Under the pieces are notes generated by a model that made no database searches, was not told the origin of the DNA, and was given only the letters and a program-made list of their open reading frames with translations. From positions 1-64,000 of the forward strand of contig JAUCGF010000088.1 in assembly GCA_030378005.1 (NCBI GenBank): a DNA stretch of 64,000 nt. The letters run 5' to 3'. The number at the start of each line of letters is the position of its first letter. The stretch's first letter is position 1. Shown piece after piece: positions 8,061 to 16,636 of this stretch. The position numbers were made by a program, and so were the translations under genes. Source of the DNA: Desulfococcaceae bacterium HSG9. GTDB lineage: Bacteria; Desulfobacterota; Desulfobacteria; Desulfobacterales; JAUCGF01.

Positions 8061-10082
8061 ATGTTTCTGGAATGGTTTGGTATCAAAAACAGCTCTGCGT
8101 TAATCGGCAAATTATGGACAAATCTTTTCCGAAGGCGTAAAAAATTAGCGCAGGAATTGAACACCATCAACGATATGATGTATCACGACCCCCTGGAACT
8201 GGCGCGTTACTACGTTGAACCTGATTGCCAGGATTATAATCCCGCCGACTATGCAACTGAAATCCAGTTGGTGACCAAACAACCGATTATGGAACTGGTT
8301 GACGAATTTTTAAGTAAGGTGAAATTGCTTCCCGGCGACAATCAGCTTTTTGTTTTATCCGACGCCGGCATGGGCAAAACCACGTTGTTAACCATGCTGA
8401 AACTGGCCCACTTGACCGCCTTCTGGCCCCAACATACCGATTGCGTTATAAAAAAACTGGGGGTGAACACCCTGGAAGAGTTGAAAGAGATCCCCTCCCG
8501 CCGAACAACCGTGCTATTGCTGGACTCCTTAGACGAAGATGCCACCGCGTACGGTCGTGTAAACGAACGTTTACAGGAAATTTTAAACGCCACGATGAAT
8601 TTTAAAAAAGTGATTATCACCTGCCGCACCCAGTATTTTCCCAAAGGCGATGAAAACTCTTTTAAACGTCCGGATCAGATTGATATCGGCGGGTTTTTAT
8701 GTCCGGTTAAATACCTGGCATTCTTTGACGACCACAAGGTCGAAACCTATCTTGCCAAGCGCTTTCCCAAAAAATTCGGCTTGATAGAGGACCCAAAAAA
8801 GGAAAAAGCCCAAGAAATTATAACCAAAATGGGCTATTTGCGCTGCCGTCCCATGCTCTTATCTTACATTGACATGCTGATGGAGTTGCCCAAAGTAAGT
8901 GAAAACGAGAGCGATTATCACATCTATGACGCGCTGGTCGAAAGCTGGTTAAAGCGTGAGAAATTCAAGAATAATGAAATAAACACCCAAGGATTGTCAG
9001 ACGCCTGTATTATCCTGGCAACCGAATTAAACACACGCGGTGTTCGCAAAATTAAAAATGAGGACCTGGACTGTTTGATAGCGGAAAGAGGAAATGTAAA
9101 GCTGATTACAAAAATCAATATCAAGGGCCGCTCGTTGATTAATCGCGATTCCGAAGGACACTGGCGCTTTTCCCATTTTAGCATACAGGAATTTTGTGTG
9201 GCCAAACTCCTGCTCGACAACAAGGTGTTTACACCCAAGAAGCCAATCCATGTATCCGATTTAATCTTTAAATGGATTGCCGAATTCAAAAAAAAACCGC
9301 ATTTTTGTGAGCTTCTTGATTTCAGTGACTTGCAAATGGAAAAATCCGATTTGTCGGGTATTTGTCTTCCTGGCGCGAATTTAGCCGGTCTTAACTTTAA
9401 GGGTGCGGATTTAAACAATGCGGATTTAAGCGGTGCGGATTTAAGCGGTGCGGATTTAAGCGGGGCGGATTTAAGAGACACAAATCTGATCGGAGCTGAT
9501 TTAAAAGGTGCGAAGACCGAAGGTGCCAATTTAGAAGGGGCAAGACCACAATTATTGCGGAGTAAACCGCTTACTGTTTCTAAAGATGATTATAAAAAAA
9601 CGTTTGGATTAAAAGATAATTGGAAACCACTTGAATATATTGTAAATGAATATGAAGATCGCGGGGTGATTGTGTTAGATCGCATTACCGGTTTGATGTG
9701 GCAACAATCAGGTTCGAAAAAAGGGTTAACCTATAAAGAAGCCCAGGCTTACATTGAAAAACTGAATCAGGACCGCTTTGCCGGTTATGATGACTGGCGA
9801 CTTCCTACAATCCCGGAACTGATCTCCTTGTTGGAATCGGAAGAACAAACTGAGGGTTTATACATCAACCCTATCTTTGATAAAAAGCAGAATTGGTGCT
9901 GGAGTTCTGACACAAACCCTATCTTTGATAAAAAGCAGAAAAAGCAGAATTGGTGCTGGAGTTCTGACACAGTGAAAGGTTCGTCGGGGTTGGCGTGGCT
10001 CGTCTATTTCAACTACGGCGACGTCGACTACAACTACCTCTCCACCACGTGCTATGTGCGTTTAGTACGCGCCGGACAATGA
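8061..10082 (+). CDS. NACHT/STAND NTPase - pentapeptide repeat - DUF1566 protein with variable C-terminus
   Basis: 673 residues. N-terminal region about 1-90 is unassigned. The NACHT-like NTPase has a P-loop at about 99-108 (LSDAGMGKTT), a Walker B LLLDSLDED at about 152-160 and a sensor-like VIITCRTQYFP at about 184-194; the ATPase and its helical part extend to about 420. Pentapeptide repeats (GADLSGADLSGADLSGADLR and neighbours) fill about 430-495. A DUF1566/C-type-lectin-like domain (RITGLMWQQSGS, YDDWRLPTIPELISLLES) fills about 540-673. The ending is homologous to the protein at 3158-4015 and differs in the DGR-like codons. A 16-codon segment around NPIFDKKQNWCWSSDT is tandemly duplicated. 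This is the layout of an NLR-like sensor: variable ligand domain, repeat spacer and switch ATPase. A role in self/non-self or phage recognition is inference. ATG 8061 follows AAAAAAGGGTGTTAAT. Confidence 0.85.
   Translation: MFLEWFGIKNSSALIGKLWTNLFRRRKKLAQELNTINDMMYHDPLELARYYVEPDCQDYNPADYATEIQLVTKQPIMELVDEFLSKVKLLPGDNQLFVLSDAGMGKTTLLTMLKLAHLTAFWPQHTDCVIKKLGVNTLEELKEIPSRRTTVLLLDSLDEDATAYGRVNERLQEILNATMNFKKVIITCRTQYFPKGDENSFKRPDQIDIGGFLCPVKYLAFFDDHKVETYLAKRFPKKFGLIEDPKKEKAQEIITKMGYLRCRPMLLSYIDMLMELPKVSENESDYHIYDALVESWLKREKFKNNEINTQGLSDACIILATELNTRGVRKIKNEDLDCLIAERGNVKLITKINIKGRSLINRDSEGHWRFSHFSIQEFCVAKLLLDNKVFTPKKPIHVSDLIFKWIAEFKKKPHFCELLDFSDLQMEKSDLSGICLPGANLAGLNFKGADLNNADLSGADLSGADLSGADLRDTNLIGADLKGAKTEGANLEGARPQLLRSKPLTVSKDDYKKTFGLKDNWKPLEYIVNEYEDRGVIVLDRITGLMWQQSGSKKGLTYKEAQAYIEKLNQDRFAGYDDWRLPTIPELISLLESEEQTEGLYINPIFDKKQNWCWSSDTNPIFDKKQKKQNWCWSSDTVKGSSGLAWLVYFNYGDVDYNYLSTTCYVRLVRAGQ
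9867..9971 (+). repeat. In-frame tandem duplication inside the DUF1566 domain
   Basis: A 48-bp unit beginning AACCCTATCTTTGATAAA at 9867 is repeated from 9915. The second copy also carries a 9-bp internal duplication (KKQ becomes KKQKKQ). Both keep frame, so the domain gains 19 residues just before the variable region. The homologous gene at 3158 has the segment once. Confidence 0.9.
9999..10052 (+). other. Putative DGR variable region (VR2)
   Basis: Codons CTC GTC TAT TTC AAC TAC, GGC GAC GTC GAC TAC AAC and TAC CTC TCC ACC ACG TGC align with 3934-3984. There is one extra codon and seven or eight substituted codons, nearly all at first or second positions. Sequence on both sides, including the 3' untranslated ~70 bp to about 10138, is almost identical in the two genes. 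An imperfect hairpin GTGCGT-TTAGT-ACGCGC follows the region inside the coding sequence. Confidence 0.6.
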
Positions 10083-10276
10083 TGGATCATTTGATAATTT
10101 GAAATGTCCGAAATTTTTTTTAAAATTGATGTTTTTGATTTTTATGATACGTTTATTCATCCGCACGGCATACGGGCAGTATAGTTTGACTTAACAACCG
10201 CGCATACTGTTTAACGCAGCTATTTTGAAGAGCGCTTATTTACTTTCCTTAAAGCTTCCGCTTACAAATTCTGCTG

Positions 10277-10307
10277 GAAATCGGATTTTTCTAAAAAATC
10301 CGATTTC
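10277..10307. other. Perfect 14-bp hairpin
   Basis: GAAATCGGATTTTT (10277-10290), loop CTA, then the exact complement to 10307. It lies in the 330-bp gap between the NACHT-DUF1566 gene and the next small gene. It lacks a following T-run on the plus strand, so it could be a terminator of weak type or a miniature-element core. The remainder of 10083-10414 holds the conserved 3' flank of the variable gene and no supported ORF. Confidence 0.5.
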
Positions 10308-10414
10308 TAAAATACCGGAAAACTTTTGTCCAGGTACTTATAGCGTCGATAGATGTTTATATCAGTTACTAACCTGTGACTCAATAACTTACCAATACAA
10401 AAAAGGATTAAAAA

Positions 10415-10681
10415 ATGACATTGGATACAATAGTGGATAAATTTCCAATCATCGGCGATATCATAGATTGGTACGATAAATACGGTGAATATTGTGAATA
10501 TGTGATAGGTTTTCTACTTATGTTTATCTTTTTTGTCTATTTGCCCTACCGGCTTATTATTAAATACCCAAAGCAGGTAAAAAAAGTGTATGGGTCTCTT
10601 GTAAAAAAACGAGGTCTCCAAAGACTTTTTCCATCTACTGAGTTTATAACAAAAACTGATTTTAACTCAATAAAAATATAG
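10415..10681 (+). CDS. Small membrane protein, C-terminus possibly altered
   Basis: 88 residues starting at ATG 10415 after AAAAAAGGATTAAAA. A hydrophobic segment of about 20 residues (YVIGFLLMFIFFVYLPY, residues about 29-46) follows an acidic, aromatic N-terminus (IIDWYDKYGEYCEY) and precedes a basic tail. The coding sequence runs into TTTTTCCATCTACTGA at 10627-10642, the terminus of a miniature element. The last ~15 residues (PSTEFITKTDFNSIKI) may therefore be element-derived. Function unknown. Confidence 0.5.
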   Translation: MTLDTIVDKFPIIGDIIDWYDKYGEYCEYVIGFLLMFIFFVYLPYRLIIKYPKQVKKVYGSLVKKRGLQRLFPSTEFITKTDFNSIKI

Positions 10682-10727
10682 AAAAACTCATCGAACTCAG
10701 GTTAATTGCCAAAAACTCAATACAAAT

Positions 10728-13130
10728 TTAAACCAATCTGTAAAGGGTGTCTAACAACACATCCTGCTCAAAACCGCTTTTGGTGATATAGGCATTGGCA
10801 CCCGCCTCCGCCCCTTTCTTCTTGTCTTCTTCGGATGCCAGCGATGTTACCAAAATGATCGGCATTTCACTGTATTTTTTATCCTCGCGGATTTTTGCGC
10901 ACAGCGTCCAGCCGTCCATATTGGGCATTTCAATGTCCGATACGACTGCGTCAAAGTGGTGACCGCTTAGACTGTTAAGCGCATCCAGGCCGTCCACTGC
11001 TGTAACCACTTCATAGCCGGCTCCTTCCAGAATGCGTTTTTCCTGGGTTCGGGTGGTGATTGAATCTTCAACCAACAGGACTGTTTGCTGCGCCGCTTCC
11101 TCTGCGGACTCCTCAAAGACACCGATGCGAGAATATTTTTGCACAGATCGAATCAAATCTGTAGGATTAAGCACCATGCATACCTCACCTGTCCCCAGAA
11201 TAGCGGCACCGGAGACGTTGCGGACGCGTTTCAACAGGCCGCCGGTGGGTTTGAGCACGATTTCCTGTTCATCGGTCAATTCATCCACAAGCAGACCGAG
11301 TTTTTCTTCGCCGAAACCGATAATAATACAGAGCGGACGCTTTGAAATGTCGCTTTGCAGCCTGTTGGGACTGTTTTCTATTTCTGAACTATTCGGGCGG
11401 ATTTCCAGAAGGTCGGAGAGGCGTGCCACAGAAATCGGATTATTTTCAAAAATAATCGTTTGGCGTCCTTCGATAGAAAAAATTTCGTCGATTACCAATT
11501 GGAGTGTTGTCTCGACAAACTCCACCGGCAAAGCATATTTACAGCCGTCAACAGACACAATAAGCACACGCGTTGTGGCCAGGGTGATGGGAAATTTCAT
11601 CTGGAAAAGGCATCCACGCCCCGGCGCCGACTCTACCTTGATGCTTCCTTTGAGATTCGCTATATTATTGCGTACTACGTCAAGGCCGACTCCGCGTCCC
11701 GAAACATCTGTGACATAAGAGCTTGTGGAAAAACCGGAGCTGAAAATCAACACCTGAATCTGTTCCGGCGTCATGGTCGCCAGATCATCTTTATGGTGAA
11801 GTTTACGCTGACGCGCTTTGTTCTTAATCGCTTCAATGTTCAATCCGCGTCCGTCGTCTTCAATCTCAATCACAACATCAGATGAAGTTTGAAAGGCTCT
11901 GAGATGAATGGCGGCCGGTGTCGATTTACCAATCCGCCGGCGTTCGGCAGGCGGTTCGATGCCGTGATCCGCGGCATTGCGAATCAGGTGCATCAGAGGG
12001 TCCTTCATCTCCTCAAGGATACGTTTATCCGCCGTGGTTTCGCCGCCCTCGATGTGCAAGTCGATCTCTTTTTCCTGCGTCCGCGCCAAATCGCGCACCA
12101 TGCGGGGGAAAAGATTAAAAACAGTGGATAGTGGCAACAGGCGCACCGTGCGAATCCCTTCTTCCAAATTCGAGGCGATCAGGTCAAGCCGGGTCAGGTC
12201 TTCAGTTGATTCATTTTTCAGTTTGTTAAGTGAATCTCCCAAGCAATCAATATCAGAACGCATCGCAGAGGCAATTTTTTTAAAATCAGCATTTTTTGCG
12301 AAGGATGTCGATCTGATAAAATTCATGGTCAAGTTATGACTTAATTCATCCCAACTTTCAATAATCGCGTCAATCTGGGAAGTGCGCTGGGCAATGCGAA
12401 TTTTGGTCACGGTCAATTCACCGGCCTGTGTCATCAGCGCGTCCAGTTTCTCCGGTTTGACCCGAACAGTTTCAATGCGATAGAGTTTTTTGGCCGGATG
12501 TGTTTTCTCATCAGCAACCATTGGCGTATCGGCTAGCGTATCAGCCTGACACAGACTATATTGATCCGGCGCAGACGTATTTTCACCGGCAACCGCTATT
12601 GATTTAGTTAGCCTGTCAATTTGATTTGGCACAGGTTGATCCGGTACGGGCGCTTTCAGATTCTCCGGCGGCGGGATTTCAATTTCAGAATCTGAAGCGG
12701 ACGGTTCGCAGGATTCAGGTGGCGAAGCCGCGGCGATTTCCAGGTTCGGATTCATCAAGTCCAGACTCATCAAAACGGAAGTGATGTCGACGTCTGAAGG
12801 TTCACCGGTGATGGCTTGATTCGCCAGATTGCGAATAGCGTCCAGTCCTTTGTAAAGCCGGTCGATGATTGCGGATTCAAGTGTCAGCTCGCCCCGTTTG
12901 ACATTACCCAGCACATCTTCGAAGCGGTGAGCGATAATCTCCATATTTTTAAGACTCACCATCCGGCCCGCGCCTTTGAGGCTGTGCGCTTCACGCAACA
13001 CTTCATCCAGGACAGACGAATCTTGGGGATTCTTCTCCAAAAGCAGTAAGCCCTCATCCAGCCTTTGCAGACGCTCCTCACTTTCGATTTTAAAAATATA
13101 GCGCAGTTCCTTATCTTTTATTTTCATCAT
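10728..13130 (-). CDS. cheA: CheA-type histidine kinase with C-terminal receiver domain
   Basis: 800 residues. Hpt domain about 1-105 with the phosphoryl-accepting His in VLREAHSLKGAGRM; acidic, proline-rich linker about 130-215; dimerisation about 220-330; HATPase about 360-505 with LMHLIRNAADHGIEPP (N box), VIEIEDDGRGL (G1) and SGRGVGLDVVRNN (G2). A CheW-like coupling domain spans about 510-650. The receiver, about 682-800, has VLLVEDSITTRTQ, acceptor Asp in AVVSDIEMPNMDGW, and VTSLASEEDKKKGAEAGANA with Lys in YITKSGF. This is the hybrid CheA-REC layout of alternative chemosensory systems rather than flagellar CheA. The start is ATG 13130 or the adjacent ATG 13127. It is transcribed leftwards as the last gene of the che cluster, separated from the MCP by a palindromic element. 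Confidence 0.93.
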   Translation of the reverse strand: MMKIKDKELRYIFKIESEERLQRLDEGLLLLEKNPQDSSVLDEVLREAHSLKGAGRMVSLKNMEIIAHRFEDVLGNVKRGELTLESAIIDRLYKGLDAIRNLANQAITGEPSDVDITSVLMSLDLMNPNLEIAAASPPESCEPSASDSEIEIPPPENLKAPVPDQPVPNQIDRLTKSIAVAGENTSAPDQYSLCQADTLADTPMVADEKTHPAKKLYRIETVRVKPEKLDALMTQAGELTVTKIRIAQRTSQIDAIIESWDELSHNLTMNFIRSTSFAKNADFKKIASAMRSDIDCLGDSLNKLKNESTEDLTRLDLIASNLEEGIRTVRLLPLSTVFNLFPRMVRDLARTQEKEIDLHIEGGETTADKRILEEMKDPLMHLIRNAADHGIEPPAERRRIGKSTPAAIHLRAFQTSSDVVIEIEDDGRGLNIEAIKNKARQRKLHHKDDLATMTPEQIQVLIFSSGFSTSSYVTDVSGRGVGLDVVRNNIANLKGSIKVESAPGRGCLFQMKFPITLATTRVLIVSVDGCKYALPVEFVETTLQLVIDEIFSIEGRQTIIFENNPISVARLSDLLEIRPNSSEIENSPNRLQSDISKRPLCIIIGFGEEKLGLLVDELTDEQEIVLKPTGGLLKRVRNVSGAAILGTGEVCMVLNPTDLIRSVQKYSRIGVFEESAEEAAQQTVLLVEDSITTRTQEKRILEGAGYEVVTAVDGLDALNSLSGHHFDAVVSDIEMPNMDGWTLCAKIREDKKYSEMPIILVTSLASEEDKKKGAEAGANAYITKSGFEQDVLLDTLYRLV

Positions 13131-13171
13131 TGTCGGTTGTTCGTATTCTCAATCAAAAAATTGAGGATGGA

Positions 13172-13302
13172 TTAGTGTTGTGTCAACATTTAGCTGACGG
13201 GTAGGAGTGCAAACTTCAGTTTGCCAAAACGCTCCAAAAGCGGCAAACTGAAGTTTGTACTCCTGATTTTCACCTATCATCTTAAATTTGACACAACATT
13301 AG
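13172..13302. repeat. Palindromic miniature element, GTTGTGTCAA family, copy 1
   Basis: Ends TTAGTGTTGTGTCAACATTT and TAATGTTGTGTCAAATTTAA (inverted) enclose an inner hairpin GAGTGCAAACTTCAGTTTGC with its complement. It occupies the gap between the MCP and cheA genes, which otherwise holds nothing. A related copy lies inverted at about 35328-35452. The strong hairpin might attenuate readthrough from the MCP into cheA. Confidence 0.7.
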
Positions 13303-13355
13303 TTAGAAATGCAGTTTTTTTTTAAACCGCATTTCTTTGGATGATACTTCGCGTT

Positions 13356-15221
13356 TTACACCAATGCTTTCAAATTATTGGATACGCTATGCAGCAGTTC
13401 AACACCGGTTTTGGTCTGGCTAAGCCCGGAGGCGGTTTCATTGGCACCGGTATTAATGGTGTTCATAGCCGCCACCACCTGTTGCACCGCGCTGGCCTGT
13501 TGCCGGATATTCAGCGTGATTTGCTGTACGTTAGTGGAAGTGCTGCCGATGGAAGTGGATACTTTGTCAAACACCAGCGCCGTTTTTTGGGTCAGCCCGA
13601 TTCCGGCATCCACCGTTTTGGTGCCTTCCTCAGTCACCATCACCGTGGAGTTGGTCGCTTTCTGAATATCGCCTACCAAAGTGTTGATCTTGGCCGCCGA
13701 CTTTTTGCTTTCATCCGCCAGTTTGCGTATCTCAGCCGCCACAACCGCAAACCCTTTGCCATGTTCACCGGCGCGGGCGGCTTCCACCGCGGCGTTCAGC
13801 GCCAGCAAATTGGTTTGATTGGCAATGTCGCTCACCAAATTGGTGATCGCCCCGATCTGGCTGGTCTGTTCGCTCAATTGCAGAATCTGTTCGGCTATGG
13901 CACTCACCTTTTCTTTAAGATCAGACATGCTTTGCATGGTTTTATCGACCGTCACCGTGCCGTCCTGGACCAGTTCCAGCGCCTTCTGAGCGGCCTCGGA
14001 CGCTTCCTCGGCCTGATGTGAGGATTGACTGGAAGAACGACTCAACTCATCCATCGTGGTGTTGGTTTCATACACTGATGACGCCTGCTGCGATGCTGTG
14101 CGCTCCTGCTGGGTGACCGTCGCTGCAATCTGAGTGGAAGAACTGGAGATGGTATTGATAATCGCGTTCAGCGGCTTGCTGATTGATTTGGCAAAAAACC
14201 ATCCTGTAGCTACGATGATCAGGGCGACAATACTGCCGAAGATAAGGACAGCGTTGCGGAGCCTGTTCGCCGCACTGAATGCCTCGGATTCATCAATTTC
14301 CGCTAAAATGGCCCACCGGCTTCCGAGCAGATCAACAGGCGCGAAAGCGCTCAAAACAGGGTTTCCGCAGTAATCTTTAAGAATACGGGCATCCGTTTTG
14401 CCAGCTAACGCTTCACGCGCCGCTTCGGTGTCAACACCGTTTTTTTTTATGGTTCCGGCAAAAGAAGCCTCTACCGAATGTGCGACCGAATCCAGAAAAG
14501 AATCGGAGCGCATCCTTTTATCGCTTCCCACCAGATAAGTCTCGCCGGATTCGCCCATGCCGTGGCGCTCTTGCATGATGTTGTTGATTTTATCCAACGA
14601 AATCTGGAGAGCGACATACCCTTTCAAATCGCCGTTTTCATCCCTCATCTGACCCATCATAAAAGCGGCGGGTTTGTTACCTGAAGGTGAGTATGGTTCA
14701 AAATCGGCAAAGACAATTTCCTCCGCGCTCTTGGATTGGGCAGCCCTGAAGGCTTTGCCCAATCCCGAATCCCGCAGTTCACTGTTGGGAATCTGCTTAC
14801 CCAGGTCGGCTTCGCGAGCGACGGTGTAAACAATATCACCGTCATGATGCATTAAAAAAAGGTCATTCCAGCCAAAATTTTGCATGATTTTTTTCATACG
14901 GCCATCGTATTTGGCCGACAGGGTTTTCCATTCAAGCGAGTCGGTTGTTTTTCCTGCATTATCAAATGCCGCGTCAAACTCAACCAAGGCGTTTCTGGTA
15001 TATGGATCTTCTTTAAGGGTTTTTAACTGCCCTTTCATCACTTCAAAATAATCTTCGATCTGATTGCTTTTGATTTCCCGGATGGCGGTTAACTGATCAA
15101 AGGCCGCTTGTTTCATGGAAGATGATGACGTGAGATATGAATACGTGCCGATACCGATAAACGGTACAAATCCTAAAAGAATAAACAAGCCGATTAATTT
15201 CGTTTTTAACGTCAGTTTCAT
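13356..15221 (-). CDS. Methyl-accepting chemotaxis protein with extracellular Cache-type sensor
   Basis: 621 residues. TM1 about 9-31, periplasmic sensor about 35-315 of double-Cache type (residues such as [17 protein letters not shown] and [17 protein letters not shown]), TM2 about 325-346, a short HAMP-like stretch ([15 protein letters not shown]), then a coiled signalling domain. The highly conserved hairpin tip is present: [20 protein letters not shown] followed by [15 protein letters not shown]. Ser/Thr/Gln/Glu-rich flanks are likely methylation sites for the CheR gene nearby. The start ATG 15221 follows AAGGAG at 7-8 bp. No C-terminal CheR-docking pentapeptide of the NWETF type is present (it ends NNLKALV). 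Confidence 0.93.
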   Translation of the reverse strand: MKLTLKTKLIGLFILLGFVPFIGIGTYSYLTSSSSMKQAAFDQLTAIREIKSNQIEDYFEVMKGQLKTLKEDPYTRNALVEFDAAFDNAGKTTDSLEWKTLSAKYDGRMKKIMQNFGWNDLFLMHHDGDIVYTVAREADLGKQIPNSELRDSGLGKAFRAAQSKSAEEIVFADFEPYSPSGNKPAAFMMGQMRDENGDLKGYVALQISLDKINNIMQERHGMGESGETYLVGSDKRMRSDSFLDSVAHSVEASFAGTIKKNGVDTEAAREALAGKTDARILKDYCGNPVLSAFAPVDLLGSRWAILAEIDESEAFSAANRLRNAVLIFGSIVALIIVATGWFFAKSISKPLNAIINTISSSSTQIAATVTQQERTASQQASSVYETNTTMDELSRSSSQSSHQAEEASEAAQKALELVQDGTVTVDKTMQSMSDLKEKVSAIAEQILQLSEQTSQIGAITNLVSDIANQTNLLALNAAVEAARAGEHGKGFAVVAAEIRKLADESKKSAAKINTLVGDIQKATNSTVMVTEEGTKTVDAGIGLTQKTALVFDKVSTSIGSTSTNVQQITLNIRQQASAVQQVVAAMNTINTGANETASGLSQTKTGVELLHSVSNNLKALV

Positions 15222-15288
15222 TACATTTTCTCCTTATATCAAAGTTTTAAGTCAGCAGTCAGCAGTCGGCGGTCTATTGTTGACTGAA

Positions 15289-16431
15289 TTAAACCGCTTC
15301 GTCCACAATCAGATCGCCTTGGGTCAGAATGTTGTTTAAATCAATAACGGTCAGCATTTTATCTTTATACGGGGCCATACCTTTCAAATAATCTTCATTC
15401 ACGGTTTTCACCGCAGACGGGACTCGGGCCATATCATCCGGATGAAGGTAAATAATGTTAAACACGTCATCCACTCCCACACCTGCTTGCAGATCATCAT
15501 TATTTACAACAATTATTTTGCCACTTTCAAAGGCCCGGTTCATTGGCATATTCAACGTACCGCGAATGTCTGTGAGTGTTAAAATATCACCTCGCAGATT
15601 GATATTGCCGATAATATGCTCCGGGCAGCAAGGAATCGGTGTGACACCCTCGACCGTGGCGAACTCACGCACTATTTCCAGGCTTACACCGAAATATTCG
15701 CTGTTCAGACCGACGACCGCTAATGGGATCAGTTCGGTGAAATCCTGGTTTTTGACGGACATCATAAGGTTGCAGGCGCGTTCATGTAAAATCTGTCTTT
15801 CTTCCGGGGTTGCGTCCGAAAAAAAGCGGCGGTGCAAAGGCGTGTCTTTGCTTGGATGTTGAGTCAGATCATCTGTGGTACGGCCCGATGATTCGGCCAT
15901 AAGCGTCTGATATGAACGGTCAGGAGTAAGCAGTTTGGCATGGTCCAGGAGCATGATGATCTCTTCATCCGTTTTAGCTTCACAAGAGATCAGGTTGGTG
16001 TGTCTGCCGCTGCGGTCAGCAAGGAAAGGGGCGCGTTCGATAGCATCCGGTGAAATGGCTATGACATCACGAACTTCATTGACGATCATGCCGACATTCA
16101 AATTGTCATTATCACCGATTTCGACAACAACCACACTGTCGGACAAGTGAAATTGTCCCGAAGCGCCCCCAATGCGCATATCCAAATCAACAACCGGTAC
16201 GATACGGCCCCGCAGATTGAACACACCGGCGATAAAATCCGGTGCTTCCTCCATTGGTGTCAGTTCGGGAAGTCTGAAAATTTCTTGCACCGCCATTGCT
16301 TCAACCCCGTAAGAGGTTTCATGCAATTGAAAGATAAGATACGATTGAGCTTCAATAGGGGCATTTGGCTTTTCAGCAGATGTGCCCGATTGCTCAGGCG
16401 GGCCTGTCGATCTGTTATCAGTTAGAAGCAT
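15289..16431 (-). CDS. cheW: Chemotaxis coupling protein with two CheW domains
   Basis: 380 residues with two successive CheW folds. The first, about 30-170, has LIFQLHETSYGVEAMAVQEI, FIAGVFNLRGRIVPVVDLDM and NVGMIVNEVRDVIAI. The second, about 230-375, has LAVVGLNSEYFGVSLEIVRE, IIGNINLRGDILTLTDIR and AGVGVDDVFNIIYL. The NLRG loop in each is the classic receptor/kinase docking element. Duplicated CheW proteins could bridge two partners in an array. The start ATG 16431 follows GGAGGGAAA. It sits 68 bp upstream of the MCP gene on the same strand and is probably in one operon with it. Confidence 0.92.
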   Translation of the reverse strand: MLLTDNRSTGPPEQSGTSAEKPNAPIEAQSYLIFQLHETSYGVEAMAVQEIFRLPELTPMEEAPDFIAGVFNLRGRIVPVVDLDMRIGGASGQFHLSDSVVVVEIGDNDNLNVGMIVNEVRDVIAISPDAIERAPFLADRSGRHTNLISCEAKTDEEIIMLLDHAKLLTPDRSYQTLMAESSGRTTDDLTQHPSKDTPLHRRFFSDATPEERQILHERACNLMMSVKNQDFTELIPLAVVGLNSEYFGVSLEIVREFATVEGVTPIPCCPEHIIGNINLRGDILTLTDIRGTLNMPMNRAFESGKIIVVNNDDLQAGVGVDDVFNIIYLHPDDMARVPSAVKTVNEDYLKGMAPYKDKMLTVIDLNNILTQGDLIVDEAV

Positions 16432-16636
16432 GCGAACTGTTTCCCTCCGTGTATATATGATTTTTGATTTTCAGTTTATCGAAAAATCAGATGATGGTGT
16501 TAGCGCATCTTGGATAAAACTGCGAATTTCGATGCCGGTCATACCTTAATCAGAGGTATGCGGAAGAGCTTGGCAGTCCGTGATTAGGCGGGGATTTTCC
16601 ATGATATTGGATAGATAGACAAAACTATCCGAGTCT

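Noticed and set aside
8924-9529. Long antisense frame rich in SAPLK repeats
   Set aside because: It is the mirror of the pentapeptide-repeat coding sequence and has no start signal.
10225-10440. 71-codon frame before the small membrane protein
   Set aside because: It spans a perfect hairpin, lacks a ribosome site, and overlaps the better-supported start at 10415.
11032-12339. Several plus-strand open frames across cheA
   Set aside because: They overlap a well-supported 800-residue gene on the other strand and show no family features.
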